Assembly: GCF_019175285.1 (NCBI RefSeq)
Contig: NC_056529.1
Coordinates: 15,994,533 to 16,058,532 of the forward strand
Length of the DNA: 64,000 nt
DNA from: Sceloporus undulatus
Taxonomy: Eukaryota > Chordata > Lepidosauria > Squamata > Phrynosomatidae
Direction: 5' to 3'
A model generated the notes under the pieces. That model was not told the DNA's origin and did not search any database. It was given only the letters and a program-made list of their open reading frames with translations. Each line of letters opens with the position of its first letter. The stretch's first letter is position 1. The position numbers and the translations under genes are program-made. Positions 1 through 11,000 of the stretch are shown one piece after another.

Positions 1-340
1 TGCAATCATTGTCATTGTTCTTATTCCAGTGGGCCTTTGGGATCTTTTGAAGATCGGGTCCAGGACCCTCCTGGATCTCAAAATCTGTAGAGGCTCAAGT
101 CCCATTATATGCAATGGGGAATCATCATCATCATCATCATCATCATCATGGGCCCTTAGTATCCACTGTGGATTGGTTCCAGGAGTTTCCTTGAAGGCTC
201 TTTTGAAAGAGAGGCTGGATGGCCATCTGTTTTTGGGGTGCTTTGATGGAGAGTTCCTGCATGGCAGAAAGGGGCTTGGACCAGATCCTTCTTGGGGTCC
301 CTTCCAGCTTCTATGGTTCTAAGAGGAAGGAACATACAAA
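1..340 (+). repeat. Tigger-like fragments, trinucleotide run and CR1 3' end
   Basis: Positions 44-120 and 153-193 resemble Tigger/pogo MITE ends (CTCAAGTCCCATTATATGCA; TATCCACTGTGGATTGGTTCC-type). They flank an (ATC)n run at 121-150. Positions 195-325 match the 3' end of a CR1 LINE (GGCTGGATGGCCATCTGT, CCTGCATGGCAGA, ending TATGGTTCT). Confidence 0.6.
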
Positions 341-597
341 GTTATAATTATATATGTGTGTGTGTGTGTGTCTTTTTAATAGGTTTTGCTGCAGAATGGG
401 CCTTTCAGGGGAGCCCTAGGAAGGGAGGGATCTGTCCCTCTGGCTCGATCTCTGGATCTCTCTCTCTCTCTCTGAATCGATCTAGGGGCTGCATTGCATT
501 GCTCTGAGAATCCACAAGAGGGCGCCCTTGTATAAGGAATGTTCTTTATTAGCCACATCTTAATAAAACCGAAGTCTATGGGGACTCATGTGATTTT
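341..597. repeat. (TG)n and (CT)n simple repeats
   Basis: A TG run at 355-370 and a CT run at 458-474, with no recognisable gene or element between them. Confidence 0.6.
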
Positions 598-697
598 CCC
601 ATTGGCTCCCCATCCCTGAGGGGGCGTGGCCTCCATCCCTTGACCTGGACCTCCCTCCGCTCCCATTGGCTGTCTATTCCCGAGGGGCGTGGCCTCC
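598..697 (+). repeat. Two-copy direct repeat with CCAAT and GTGGC boxes
   Basis: About 36 bp starting CCCATTGGCT and ending GGGGCGTGGCCTCC occurs at 598-634 and again at 662-697 (spacing 64 bp). Each copy pairs a CCAAT box with a KLF-type GGGGCGTGG site. It lies 1.1 kb upstream of the RBL2 ATG. Confidence 0.7.
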
Positions 698-716
698 TTT
701 GCACGTGGAGCATCCT

Positions 717-850
717 CATATTTATTATTATTGTTGTTGTTGTTGTAGGTATTTATGCCCCGCCCTTCAGCCCTAAAGGCTATCAGAGTGGCTTGCAATT
801 GTATTATCTTTAATTAGATGGTTCCCTGCCCTCAGGCTCACAATCTAAAA
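717..850. repeat. L2/CR1-type LINE 3' fragment
   Basis: (ATT/GTT)n followed by TATTTATGCCCCGCCCTTCAGCC-type sequence, common at the end of lizard L2/CR1 LINEs. A similar fragment lies at 8760-8842. Confidence 0.45.
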
Positions 851-1399
851 GTTTAAGCATTTAAAGGTGAATGGTTTATTGTTATTATTATTGTTATTTG
901 GGAAAGGTTCAAGAGCAAGGCTCCCTGAAACTGTTGGATCTCTGCCTCTGGGTTCCCAGGAGGAGAAAGAAGCAGCAGCAGTGGCCAGCGGGCTTTGCAG
1001 AAGGAGGCTCCTAGAAGGTCCATGGCTTCAGACAGTGGCTTTTTCCCAGTGTCCCTCTCTCCATCTTCCGTTGAGGCCAATGCTGCTAGAAAGCCTTACA
1101 GCTGGATGGAGGAGGAGGAGGGGAAAGGGCCCTTGGCTTTGCCAAGCGAGGGATGCCTAGTCTGCACTTGGCACTTCCATGTGTGTCTGTGTATACATAT
1201 ATATATGTGTATATGTGTGTGCATAGCCTTCTCTTCTCCAGGCTAAAGGTCCCCAGCTCCAGTTTCTCAACGTCCTTTTCCAATTGGTCACCCCCGTCCT
1301 ACATTTCCAGGACTAGCCCCATATTTCCACAGCAGACAATAACTGAACATTGCGTTCCTCTGCATCCATTCCCCTTCGCTCTGTTCTGGCTGCCTCAGT

Positions 1400-1835
1400 C
1401 CTGTTGCATTCTGGGCTTTGCAGTTTAGGGAAAGGCCTTGTGGGATTCTCAGCCAGAGAGCTGTCAGGCCTCCTTGGACTACAAAGCCCAGGATGCACCT
1501 GGAGGCAGCCAGTGGGCGGAGCAGCGCTGAGGTAAACGCCTATGCTGCGCGGGGCTCTATGGGAAATGTAGTAGCAGTGCGCAAGGTGAGCTATACGCGT
1601 GCGCAGAAGCAGCGCTCTGATTGGCCACCGTCCTCTGCTCCGGATCCAATCAGCGAGCGAGGCGTTCGGATCCGAACGCGGCTGAGGCACAGAAGCCCCG
1701 CCCCTTTCCCCCTTCTTTCCTTGGAACGCACAAAAACAATCCTCGGCGCATGCGCACTCCGCAGCTGCGCGCGAGCCGGTGGTTGGCGTCCGCGTCGTTT
1801 CCCCTCAGCCGCTTCTGGTTCTGAAGCGGGGCGCC
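1400..1835 (+). promoter_or_regulatory. RBL2: RBL2 promoter / 5' UTR, CpG island
   Basis: TATA-less, CpG-rich stretch directly upstream of the RBL2 ATG. It holds ZNF143-type motifs (ACTACA..TCCCA pattern) at 1406-1428 (-), 1478-1498 (+) and 1560-1573 (-); NRF1-type GCGCATGCGC at 1746-1755 and a weaker one near 1596; CCAAT-type boxes near 1619 and 1647; a GC box near 1696; and an 18 bp perfect palindrome at 1662-1679. The start site is probably within about 100 bp of the ATG. Factor use is inferred from motifs. Confidence 0.65.
1662..1679. promoter_or_regulatory. 18 bp perfect palindrome in RBL2 promoter
   Basis: GCGTTCGGATCCGAACGC reads the same on both strands. It is CpG-rich and sits about 160 bp before the ATG. 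No certain factor match. Confidence 0.6.
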
Positions 1836-2078
1836 ATGCTGGGCGGAGGAGGCGACGGCGGAGGGGAAGAGGAGGAGGAAGGGGCCCCCGTGGGCGCCGA
1901 GGAGGAGACAGGGGACGCCCGAGGCGAAGAGGAGGAAGAGGAAGAGGCGGCGGAGGCAGCCGAGCGGGAGACCCGGCAGCGCTACGAGGAGCTCTGCAGC
2001 AGCCTCAACATGGACGAGAGAGCCAGAGCAGAGGCCTGGCTCAGCTTCCAGAGCATGAGGAGGAACTACACCCTGGAG
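1836..2078 (+). CDS. RBL2: RBL2 exon 1 (residues 1-81)
   Basis: Start codon plus a Gly/Glu-rich acidic leader, then RYEELCSSLNMDERARAEAW, the conserved start of the pocket-protein N-domain. Ends in phase 0 at GAG before a GTGGGC donor. The acidic leader is low-complexity and differs from the Pro/Ala-rich human leader, as is usual for this segment. Confidence 0.96.
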
Positions 2079-5000
2079 GTGGGCGGGGCTTTCAGGGAAG
2101 GGGCGCTACTTGGCTGGGTTTATGCAAGAGAGGGCGGGGCTAGTTTGTTGAGGGGAGGGGCACTGGGGGCGGGGCTGGTGCAAAAGAGGGCGGGACCATT
2201 TTGTTGAGGGGTGGGGCTTATTGAGAGGGAGGGGCGTTACTGGGCGGGGGCTTGTGTTGAAGAGGCGGAGCCTGTCTCCTGGGGGTTTTTTGAGAAAGGG
2301 GCGGGGTCTGTGCGTGAGAGGGGCGGTGCCACTACTAGGTGGGTCTGGAAGGATGGGACACTGCTGGGCGGGGCTTATTTTAGAGTGGGAGGGGCTAGTG
2401 TGTGGAGGGAAGGGGCACTGCTGGGCGGGGCTTGTGTTGAGGGGGGCGGGGCCTGTCCTAGAGCTTGTGGGAGAGAGGGCAGGGCCACTCTGCAGAGGGG
2501 AGGGGCTTGTGATGAGGGGGCGGGGCCTGACTTGTTGTTGTGTTTCTATTTTGTTTGTTGGAGGGGTTGATTGCCTTGTTGCAAGGTGACCAGTTATCCT
2601 CACTGCAAAGGAGGACAAGGCAAAAATGTAGGCGTTTGCAAAATAGAAGCTAAAGGCACTCAGGTCAGTGCGAACCTGTGCCTCTTAGCCATGCTTAGAA
2701 TGGAGGACGTTCCAGAATGCCTCCTGGACGGAAGGAGAGTGGGATGGAGGACATGTCCTGGGAAGGGAGGACATGCCTGCTTTGTCAGTGTCGTTGTTGC
2801 TCTTGTGTGCCTTCAGGGTGTTTCTGACTTGAGGTGGACCCTCACTGGGTTTTCTTGGCAGGTTCCTTAAGAGGAGGGTCGCCATTGCCATTGCCGTCCT
2901 GAGGCTGAGAGAGGGCTCAAACCACTGACAATATACGTTCATCTATAAGTTACAAAGTGTCTGCCAACAACTTGGCCCCAGAATCCTGGGTAGACTTATG
3001 TATGAGTCAATAGGGGAAAAGAGAAAGGAGTCACCTCCGCAGAGTTTGTGAGCATCCCTCCTTCCCCAAAGAAACAGCCCCAGGAAAGAGCGCATGCGTG
3101 GGGTATGTTGAGATACCTCTAAGACCAGCTCCCCAGGTGGGTTTATTTCAACCCAGAGAGCCAGCGTGGGGCAAAGTGCTTTGAGCGTTGGACTGGGGCT
3201 CTGGAGGCCAGGGTTCGAATCCCAGCTCAACCGTGTCAGCCTTGTAAAGGGCCAACCGGTGGGTTTCATGGCCGAGCGGGGAATCGAACCCTTGTCTCCT
3301 GGAGTTGCAGCCCAAGGCTTTAAACGCTGTATTCTTCGGGTCCCTTTGACTGCCTTAAAGATGGGTCCCTCTCCCTTGTTTCGCCTGGAAAGCCTAGATA
3401 AGCCAGAAGGTAATACTGTACTCACTTCTTTGTTGTGGAATTGTAGTTTGTTGTGGCACCAGAGCTCTCTTTGACAGAGAAGGCTAAATGTCGCACAGGA
3501 CTACAGTTCCCAGGATTCCTTAGCATTGGACTTTATCTCATGGCGGGAAACAAAAGGCAGGAGCAATATAGGGCACTAACACGAAGGTAGATTTCCACGC
3601 ACAGTTGCAATTATCATGCGATTATCCCATGAATAAAGAGGCAGTCGAGGGAATAAAAAGCGGCACTAGAATGCCTCTTTATTCGTGGGATAATCGCATG
3701 ATAATTGCAACGTTGCGCGATGTTGTGTGAAAATCTTCGATACTGACAGGAGCATAGTGCTGTGCTCCCATCTTTTTTCTCCGTGTGATAAAGTCCATTG
3801 AACCAGGGCCGTTAAAGTGGTCTCCAACTGGGTTATAATTGCGGTACGTTTTGAACCAAGGTGTTTTCCCAATTTTTTCTGGGACTATATCTGTGCCATT
3901 GGCTCAATTGCTTTTTCCTTCCCTGGGAACTCGCCAGGGCAATGGCTCACAGACTGCTTTGGGTAGCGCTTCATTAGTGAGTTTTAAGGCTGTATCCGTG
4001 GCTTTCCTCCCTTCTTCATCCTCACAGCATCCCTGTGAGGTAGAAGAGGGTGAGTGGCCCAAGATCACCCAGTGCATTTGAATTACACTCGTCCAGCCAC
4101 ACTTGCGGTTTTGACTTTTGCGGATTTGATGATTCACGGATTTTATTAATATGTTCTCTCTAGAAATATCTAGGTCCTCCAGGACAACTCTGTGGTCAAC
4201 TTTAACCAAACGTCACGCTGAAGGACCTAGAGGTTCCTATAGAGAACGCTCCACTAGGCATTTGTAGCTCCTCCAGCACAATTCTGTGGCCAATGGGCCT
4301 GAACAGACAGGCCAAAATAAAGCTGCTTCGGGTCACTTTGGAGGTATGCTGTTTAAATGACACATGCATCTGAAGGGTCCAGAAGCTGCACCAAAGCTGC
4401 GCCCCAGTCCTTAGAACTGAAGCATGGCTTTGGCATGGCTTCTGGACTCTTAGGATGCATGCATCATTTAAACAGCATACCTCCAAAGTGACCCAAAGCA
4501 GCTTTATTTTGGCCTGTCTGTTTGGGCCCAAAGTCTCACAGATGTTGACTAGAGTTGCACTGGAGGTCCTAGAGAAGTGATCTCTCAGGTAAAAACAGTG
4601 TTTTTGTTATTTGCACATTTCCCATATTCATGTGGGTCCTGTGCCCCTAACCCCAGCGAATGTGGAAGGACGAGTGTACATGGCTTACCAGGACTTAGAC
4701 CTTGGGCTGCATCCACACTGCCAAGATAATCCATTTTGACACCACTGTAACTGCCACGTCTCAATGCTGTGGAATTCTGGGAGCAGAGCAGAGCCCAAAG
4801 TGGCATTCAGCTTGTGTTCTCCAGCAAATTGAAATATCTTACAGCAGATTGTTTTTGAAACTGAAGGAACTTCAAACAACTTTATTTTATGAGTAAGATC
4901 CTGGTTACATTCCCTAGTCCTATTTCCTAGCTGTAGCAAACGGAGCTCTTACCTTGTAGGCATATATAAGAGATAAGTTTGTTTCTTTTTCTTCCTTTCT

Positions 5001-8000
5001 TCTTTAAAAACATTATAGGGAAATGATCTACATTGGCTGGCATGTGCCTTGTATGTGGCTTGCCGGAAAGCTGTCCCAACAGTCAGCAGAGGAACTGTTG
5101 AAGGAAACTATGTGTCTTTAATAAGAATATTACGCTGCTCGGGACAAAGGTAATGCCTCTTAACATTTCAGCAAGCATTTTACTATTGAAAAAATTAAGG
5201 AGGATTGACTTCTGGTAGAGGTGTGTAGATTGCCGTAATAACTAATAATACTTTTAAATGAGTTATACACAAATAGACTGTTAATAAGAAGTCACATAAG
5301 TCGTCTTCTTCAGTTTTTACTTTTGGCCACTGACAACTCCCTTTGCAATTTAGAGCATTTGTAACATGGACATGTTTTTCTTTTCTGACCAGAGACATTT
5401 GATTAACTCCTCTATTTATGTGAAGTGTACCAAGCATTAATAAGCATATCAGTTTCCTTAAATGCTGGCGTTAGTCGTTTTGTAATGAAAGTTCATTCAC
5501 TTTTGTAAGCCTTTTGCACCTTTGGCTAGAATCCTTTTAGTTCATCTCCATCAGAGTAGACATATTGAATCAGCTGTTAAATAGTGAATCATGTATCTCT
5601 GAATTCACTTGATTTAATTATTATACTCCAGTTGGGACTAACAATAGTTAGTCTGACGTTATGTTCATACCAATCTTAAACAGGCAGAGTTGGAGTATAA
5701 ATATAAAAATGTATAAATGTACAGTCCAACATTGTCAATAATGGCGAAGGTCAATGAGGCATAAATAAATAATTGTGGTTATGGGTAGTGAAAGAGAAGA
5801 GGCATTTTTATTGCATATGAATTTCTGCTGATATGTTAGCCTTTGTCAGGAGGGAAGAACTGGAATGTATAGCAATAGCTCTAGCCATTAAAGTAGACCA
5901 GAGGCGAAATGTATCTGGCTGCTATTTGAATGAATCGCTGCTGGGATCTTTAGTCATCCCTATTTCTTCAGTTATTGATTTATGCCTTACGAACATTGGT
6001 ACTCACTGCTAATGATAAGATTGGGCTGTGCAATTTTTAAAACGTAAACAATCTTTTATTTAATAGATTTATGATCACTTTTAAGATTCGTTATGCACTT
6101 GTATTTTATATTTCTATCCTAATTCTTGCCTGTTTTTTTTCCCTACTATTTTGTGAGTTAGGTCCTATACCCTTTTTTTCTGTGTACAGACCAATGTTGA
6201 CAAGTATAGGCCTGTTACAGACTGGCCAAAATAAAGCTGCTTCAGGTCTCTTTGGAGGTATGCTGTTTAAATGATGCATGGGTCCTAAGAGTCCGGAGGT
6301 CACGCCAAAGCCACACTCAATTCCTAAGCACTGGAGCGCAGCTTTGGTGCAGCTTCCGGATTCTTAGGATGCATGCATCATTTAAATAGCATACCTCCAA
6401 AGAGACCCAAAGCAGCTTTATTTTGGCAGTCTGTAACAGGCCATAGTTGGCTATTTTGTCTCAGACAGAAACATTTTTATATCACATTGCTCTAAAATAG
6501 CAAGAATACTGCAATATGTTGCATTGCTTTTTAATAGATTTGACTAACACCTATGTTCTTAGGAAATACTGTATCAGTTGCCTATCAGTGCAGAATTGTA
6601 CACAGATAAATATCAGAAGGATAGTACAGTGGAGATGGAAGCAGGAGACTCACACGTCTTATGGAGACTGCAAGGAAAAGTAATGTCTAGTTACTAAATA
6701 GGAAAAAGACTTTCTAAGGGTTAGACAGTGTAATATGCGGGTTTGACCTCATCAAACATGAGGTTTGATATGGGGAAAAATGGGTCTTAAAAACCTTGAA
6801 ATTTTTCTTGTTAGGCAAATCTTGACATTGGCCTAATTCTAATTGCTAATCCTAGCTAGAGTAAACTCATTGAATCAGGAGTGTTCATACAAGTGTTGGC
6901 TTGACTTTCAGAAATTGATTCAATGGATTAACTATAGTTAGAAGTAGTAAGTGGATTTATGGCTGTGAAATGCCTGACATGTTTCTTCTTACTGGCACGC
7001 AAGGTTGCGTACGTTGTACAATCTGTTTAGAATATTGACATTCCATAAGACCAAATGTCTGATCATCTAAATGTCTTCAGTTTGATAGAGTTTTTTAACA
7101 AGATGAAGAAATGGGAAGATATGGCAAACCTACCCTCCCAGTTCAGAGAACGTACCACAAGATTAGAAAGAAACTTTACCGTTTCTGCTGTAATTTTTAA
7201 GAAGTATGAACCCATTTTTCAGGACATTTTCAAGTACCCTCAAGATGACCATCCCCGCCAGCAGAGAGGAAGAAAACAAAGGTATGGATTTTAAGATATT
7301 ACCCCACAGTAAGATGAGTTATGTTAATTTTTTCCAGCTGTCTGTACTTATCACAGTTATTTAGATGTTATGCACACAGTTGTTTCACTGCAATCTACTT
7401 CCAAGTAAATGTGTTTTGATGTTTGTGTCAGCAGTAATTTAGGAAATGCCCCACTCCCTTCTTACTCTGCTCACTAATCCCTTTCTTTATTCCTCCTCCT
7501 TTCTAAGTGTCTGTCTAAGTTTGTAGCTGATATGGAGACTCAGTGCTTGTGTCCAGTGTCCTTGTCCTTTTAACAAAAGGAGGAACTATAAAAGTTGCAT
7601 GTGCAGCTCATTTTTCTCCTTGCGTCTCCCAGTGTAGAATGGAAAGAATAAGGAAAATTGTATGTGTGTGGCCTCCATAGCACAGTCTTGAGTGTATCTA
7701 ACTGAATTTCAAAGAGGAATTAGGATGCGTTTAATGCATTTTAACTGTGTTAATGTAAATATAATGCATTTATTTCTTTGTACTGCTTTTTTTTTCTTTT
7801 TCTTTTGAAAAGGAGGCAACCTTGCACAGTCTCTGAAGTGTTTCAGTTTTGCTGGGTGCTATTCGTTTATGCAAAAGGTAGGAATTAATGTTTAGCACAG
7901 ATTTCTTTTGCAGTCTTCATCTGTAACAATGTCTGTGTCTCTCTCTTGGGGGTCATAACATAGTGGGACATCATGCTAGACCAGTGATGGTGAACCTTTT

Positions 8001-11000
8001 ACGGACTGAGTGCCCAAACTGCAGCCCAGACCCCACTTATTTATTGCAAAGTGTCACATCCCTCTGGCTTTCTAGTAAGAAACTCTGGCAAACTCTGTCC
8101 TAGGGCGACAGCATGTGTGCTCACAGAGAGGGCTCTGAGTGCCACCTCTGGCACACGTGCCATAGGTTTGCCATCACTGTGCTAGACACTTTAAATTTAA
8201 GAGGAAGGGTTGTCACTGCTAGCTGTTGTCCAGATTGTGCCTGCCAGTGTCAAATTGTAATTTTGAACAGGGAGCTTTTAAGAAGCACTAAAGGGTTTTT
8301 TACTATAACTCAGCAAGACGCAATTTCTTTAAAGGACTAGAAAACAGGAGAGGTGATCCAAAACACACTGCATAAATAATCCAGTTGGAGACCGCGTTAA
8401 ATGCCCTGGCTCAGTGCTAGGGAATCCTGAGATTTGTAGTTTACTGTGGTATCAGAGCTCTCTGACAGAGAAAGCTAAACCTCTCACAAAACTACAGTTC
8501 CCAGAATTCCCTAGCATTGACTGGGGCAGTTAAAGCAGTCACAGACTGGATTATTTCGGCAGTATGTTTTGGACTCATGTTGCTAAGATTCCTGGGGCAG
8601 AAAAACGGGAGAATGCTAGTGCCCAGACATTATGTATGTATGTATGTATGTATGGTGCGAGTAGGGTGAAAGTAAGTTGGCTAGGATTATAGGTTTTACA
8701 GTTCAAGAGAGTGACAGTATACTCCATACAAAAGATGGATTTGACAGCAAAGTCAATATTCTCTCCTTCACTTTTGATTTACTTATTTATGATTTTATAT
8801 GTATCCCTCCTTTCTTCCAGTATAGCACCCAAATGGGCTTACAAAATACTACCCAAACCCAGTAAGTTTAAACTTTAGTAATAGGTGAATTAAAAGCCAG
8901 TTAAATAAACTGTCACTTTGAAATTCAACACTGACTTAAAATAGTTTAAAACCTTTGGGGAAAAAATAACAAAAAAGAGGAGAGAAAATACAAACAACCA
9001 GTTAGTGGGCAGAAGCCTGTCTTAAACCCTTAGGTCTTCATCAGGCCCTGCTATGGATCTGCTCTTTTTCAGCAGATATTTCTCGCAGTGAGAAGTACTA
9101 GCAGGACTAAAATGATTTTTTTTTAAATTGTCATTCTTAACTGTCATGAAATGTGCAATACTTTAAAAGGAAAGAAGTGGCTTGTGCTGTTTGTTGTAAA
9201 TATCAAAACTGAGAATCCTGACATGCACAGACTTCATTTCTTTTTTGAGAATAAGGGGAAGTAACACCTTGTTTGCTCTGCTGCTCAAGGTTTATGCTGG
9301 GTTTATCATGGCAACCGCAATTCAAGGACAAGTTTGGGCTTGTCTATATGACAGGCTTTCTAGTTGAAAGAACAGCAACTTTTGTTCTGCAGATTTATTG
9401 CTTTGCTTCCTGCCTCTGGTGCAGATGAATGAGGTTGCTTCTTAATGTGCATGGCAAGACAAGCACAAGATAAATAGCACAAGGTTAGCAATATGATTGA
9501 TGGTTGACTATTATCCTGTTTTTAAAATAGTAAATATTTTACATTTGTCAGTGGGTTGCTTTTTTCTAGGAACTCTTTTATTTCCCGCTGCTACAATAGC
9601 TTTCTTTTTAATGTCTAGGTGTGTGAAGAAAAATAATTCACTTGAAATGAGAGAGTTAGAAGTTAAAAATACCAGTTGCTCATTAATGACTTCTGTTTTA
9701 ATTTATTGCTTGCAACTTTTATTTATTTTCTGCCTGTTTAATTGATTGATTTTTCTGCCTGTCAGGGTGATGTAAAATAAAATCATAGAATACAGTATAT
9801 ATATATGGGGGTTGAAAGAATAATACCGATACAACTGTCGGTTGGAAACTCAGTAAGGAGGACAGAATGAGCATGACCATTCCTTTCATAATCAAGATGC
9901 TACTGTGGGGATGGGGAACACTGTTAAGGTTATAATGTCCAGTTAACCTTGTGATATATATTAATGATTGGACTCCTAAGATCGTCATGTGCCAGATCTA
10001 TAGAGATTTCTCCATAGCAGCGTTTAGTATTGCATACTTATACAAACTAAAGAACAGCCTTGGCACTACTAGCAGTTGGGGCACGCTTGGTCAGTATTGC
10101 ACCCATCTTGTGGCTCTCTGGTGCACTTTTCATTTTTCTGGAACTGAAATGTAATCCAAACCCAAATTGTAATCTCACAGGCAATTTTCCTATGATCAGC
10201 GATGATTTGGTCAATTCCTACCATCTCTTGTTGTGCGTCCTTGATTTAGTCTATGGAAATTCTTTGCAGTGCCCAAATCGTAAGGAGCTTCTGAATCCTA
10301 ATTTTAAAGGTATGTTGAAAAATATATTTCTGTGGTACGCTTCGGAGGTACAGATATATTGCATTGGAAGACTGAATGCAGCATCTAAGATACAACTGTT
10401 TGGGTTTTTTAAAAGAAATATATTGAAATATTTAGAGGGTTGTTCACCTTGTTGCTTTTTCTCTACATCCCTCTCTCTTCTTTAATATGCTATGAAAAAT
10501 CATATGAAAAATTTGTCTTTGCATAAAACAAAAGTGTTGAACTAGAAAGACAGAAAATAAAGAGTGAGAAAACAATATGTTTCATAGCTTCTAAAAAAAA
10601 TCACTGTATAAAATAGGAAATTCTACTGTTGTTTGACACAGAGAACAAGGTGTTAATTGTATTTCTTTTTTAAGCAGAGGAATACAAGAAGATATAAATA
10701 TTAACTTAAAATATTAAAATGCTAACAAAATATTAAATTTTAACTTCTCCCAATCCCTCATTATACTAGGACTGCCTGAGGATTTTCATAGCAAAGATTT
10801 TAAGCTGTTGTTTGAACCTCCCTGCATCATTGAAAAACTCTGCTCCTTGCATGATGGTTTGGTATTAGAAGCCAAAGGTATAAAAGAGCATTTCTGGAAG
10901 CCTTATGTGAGAAGACTTTTTGAGAAAAAGGTATACAAGTAATTTTTAAAATGTTTTATAAATCATTTGGCATTGCTACATTGCCCTTAGTATTGGTTCT

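Noticed and set aside
1418-2143. 241-codon open frame over the RBL2 CpG island
   Set aside because: Arg/Gly-rich, frame-shifted shadow of GC-rich promoter and RBL2 exon 1. The exon 1 frame is proven by its join to exon 2.
2106-2618. 170-codon - strand open frame
   Set aside because: Produced by the G-rich tandem array in RBL2 intron 1; the protein is a Pro/Ser repeat with no family signature.
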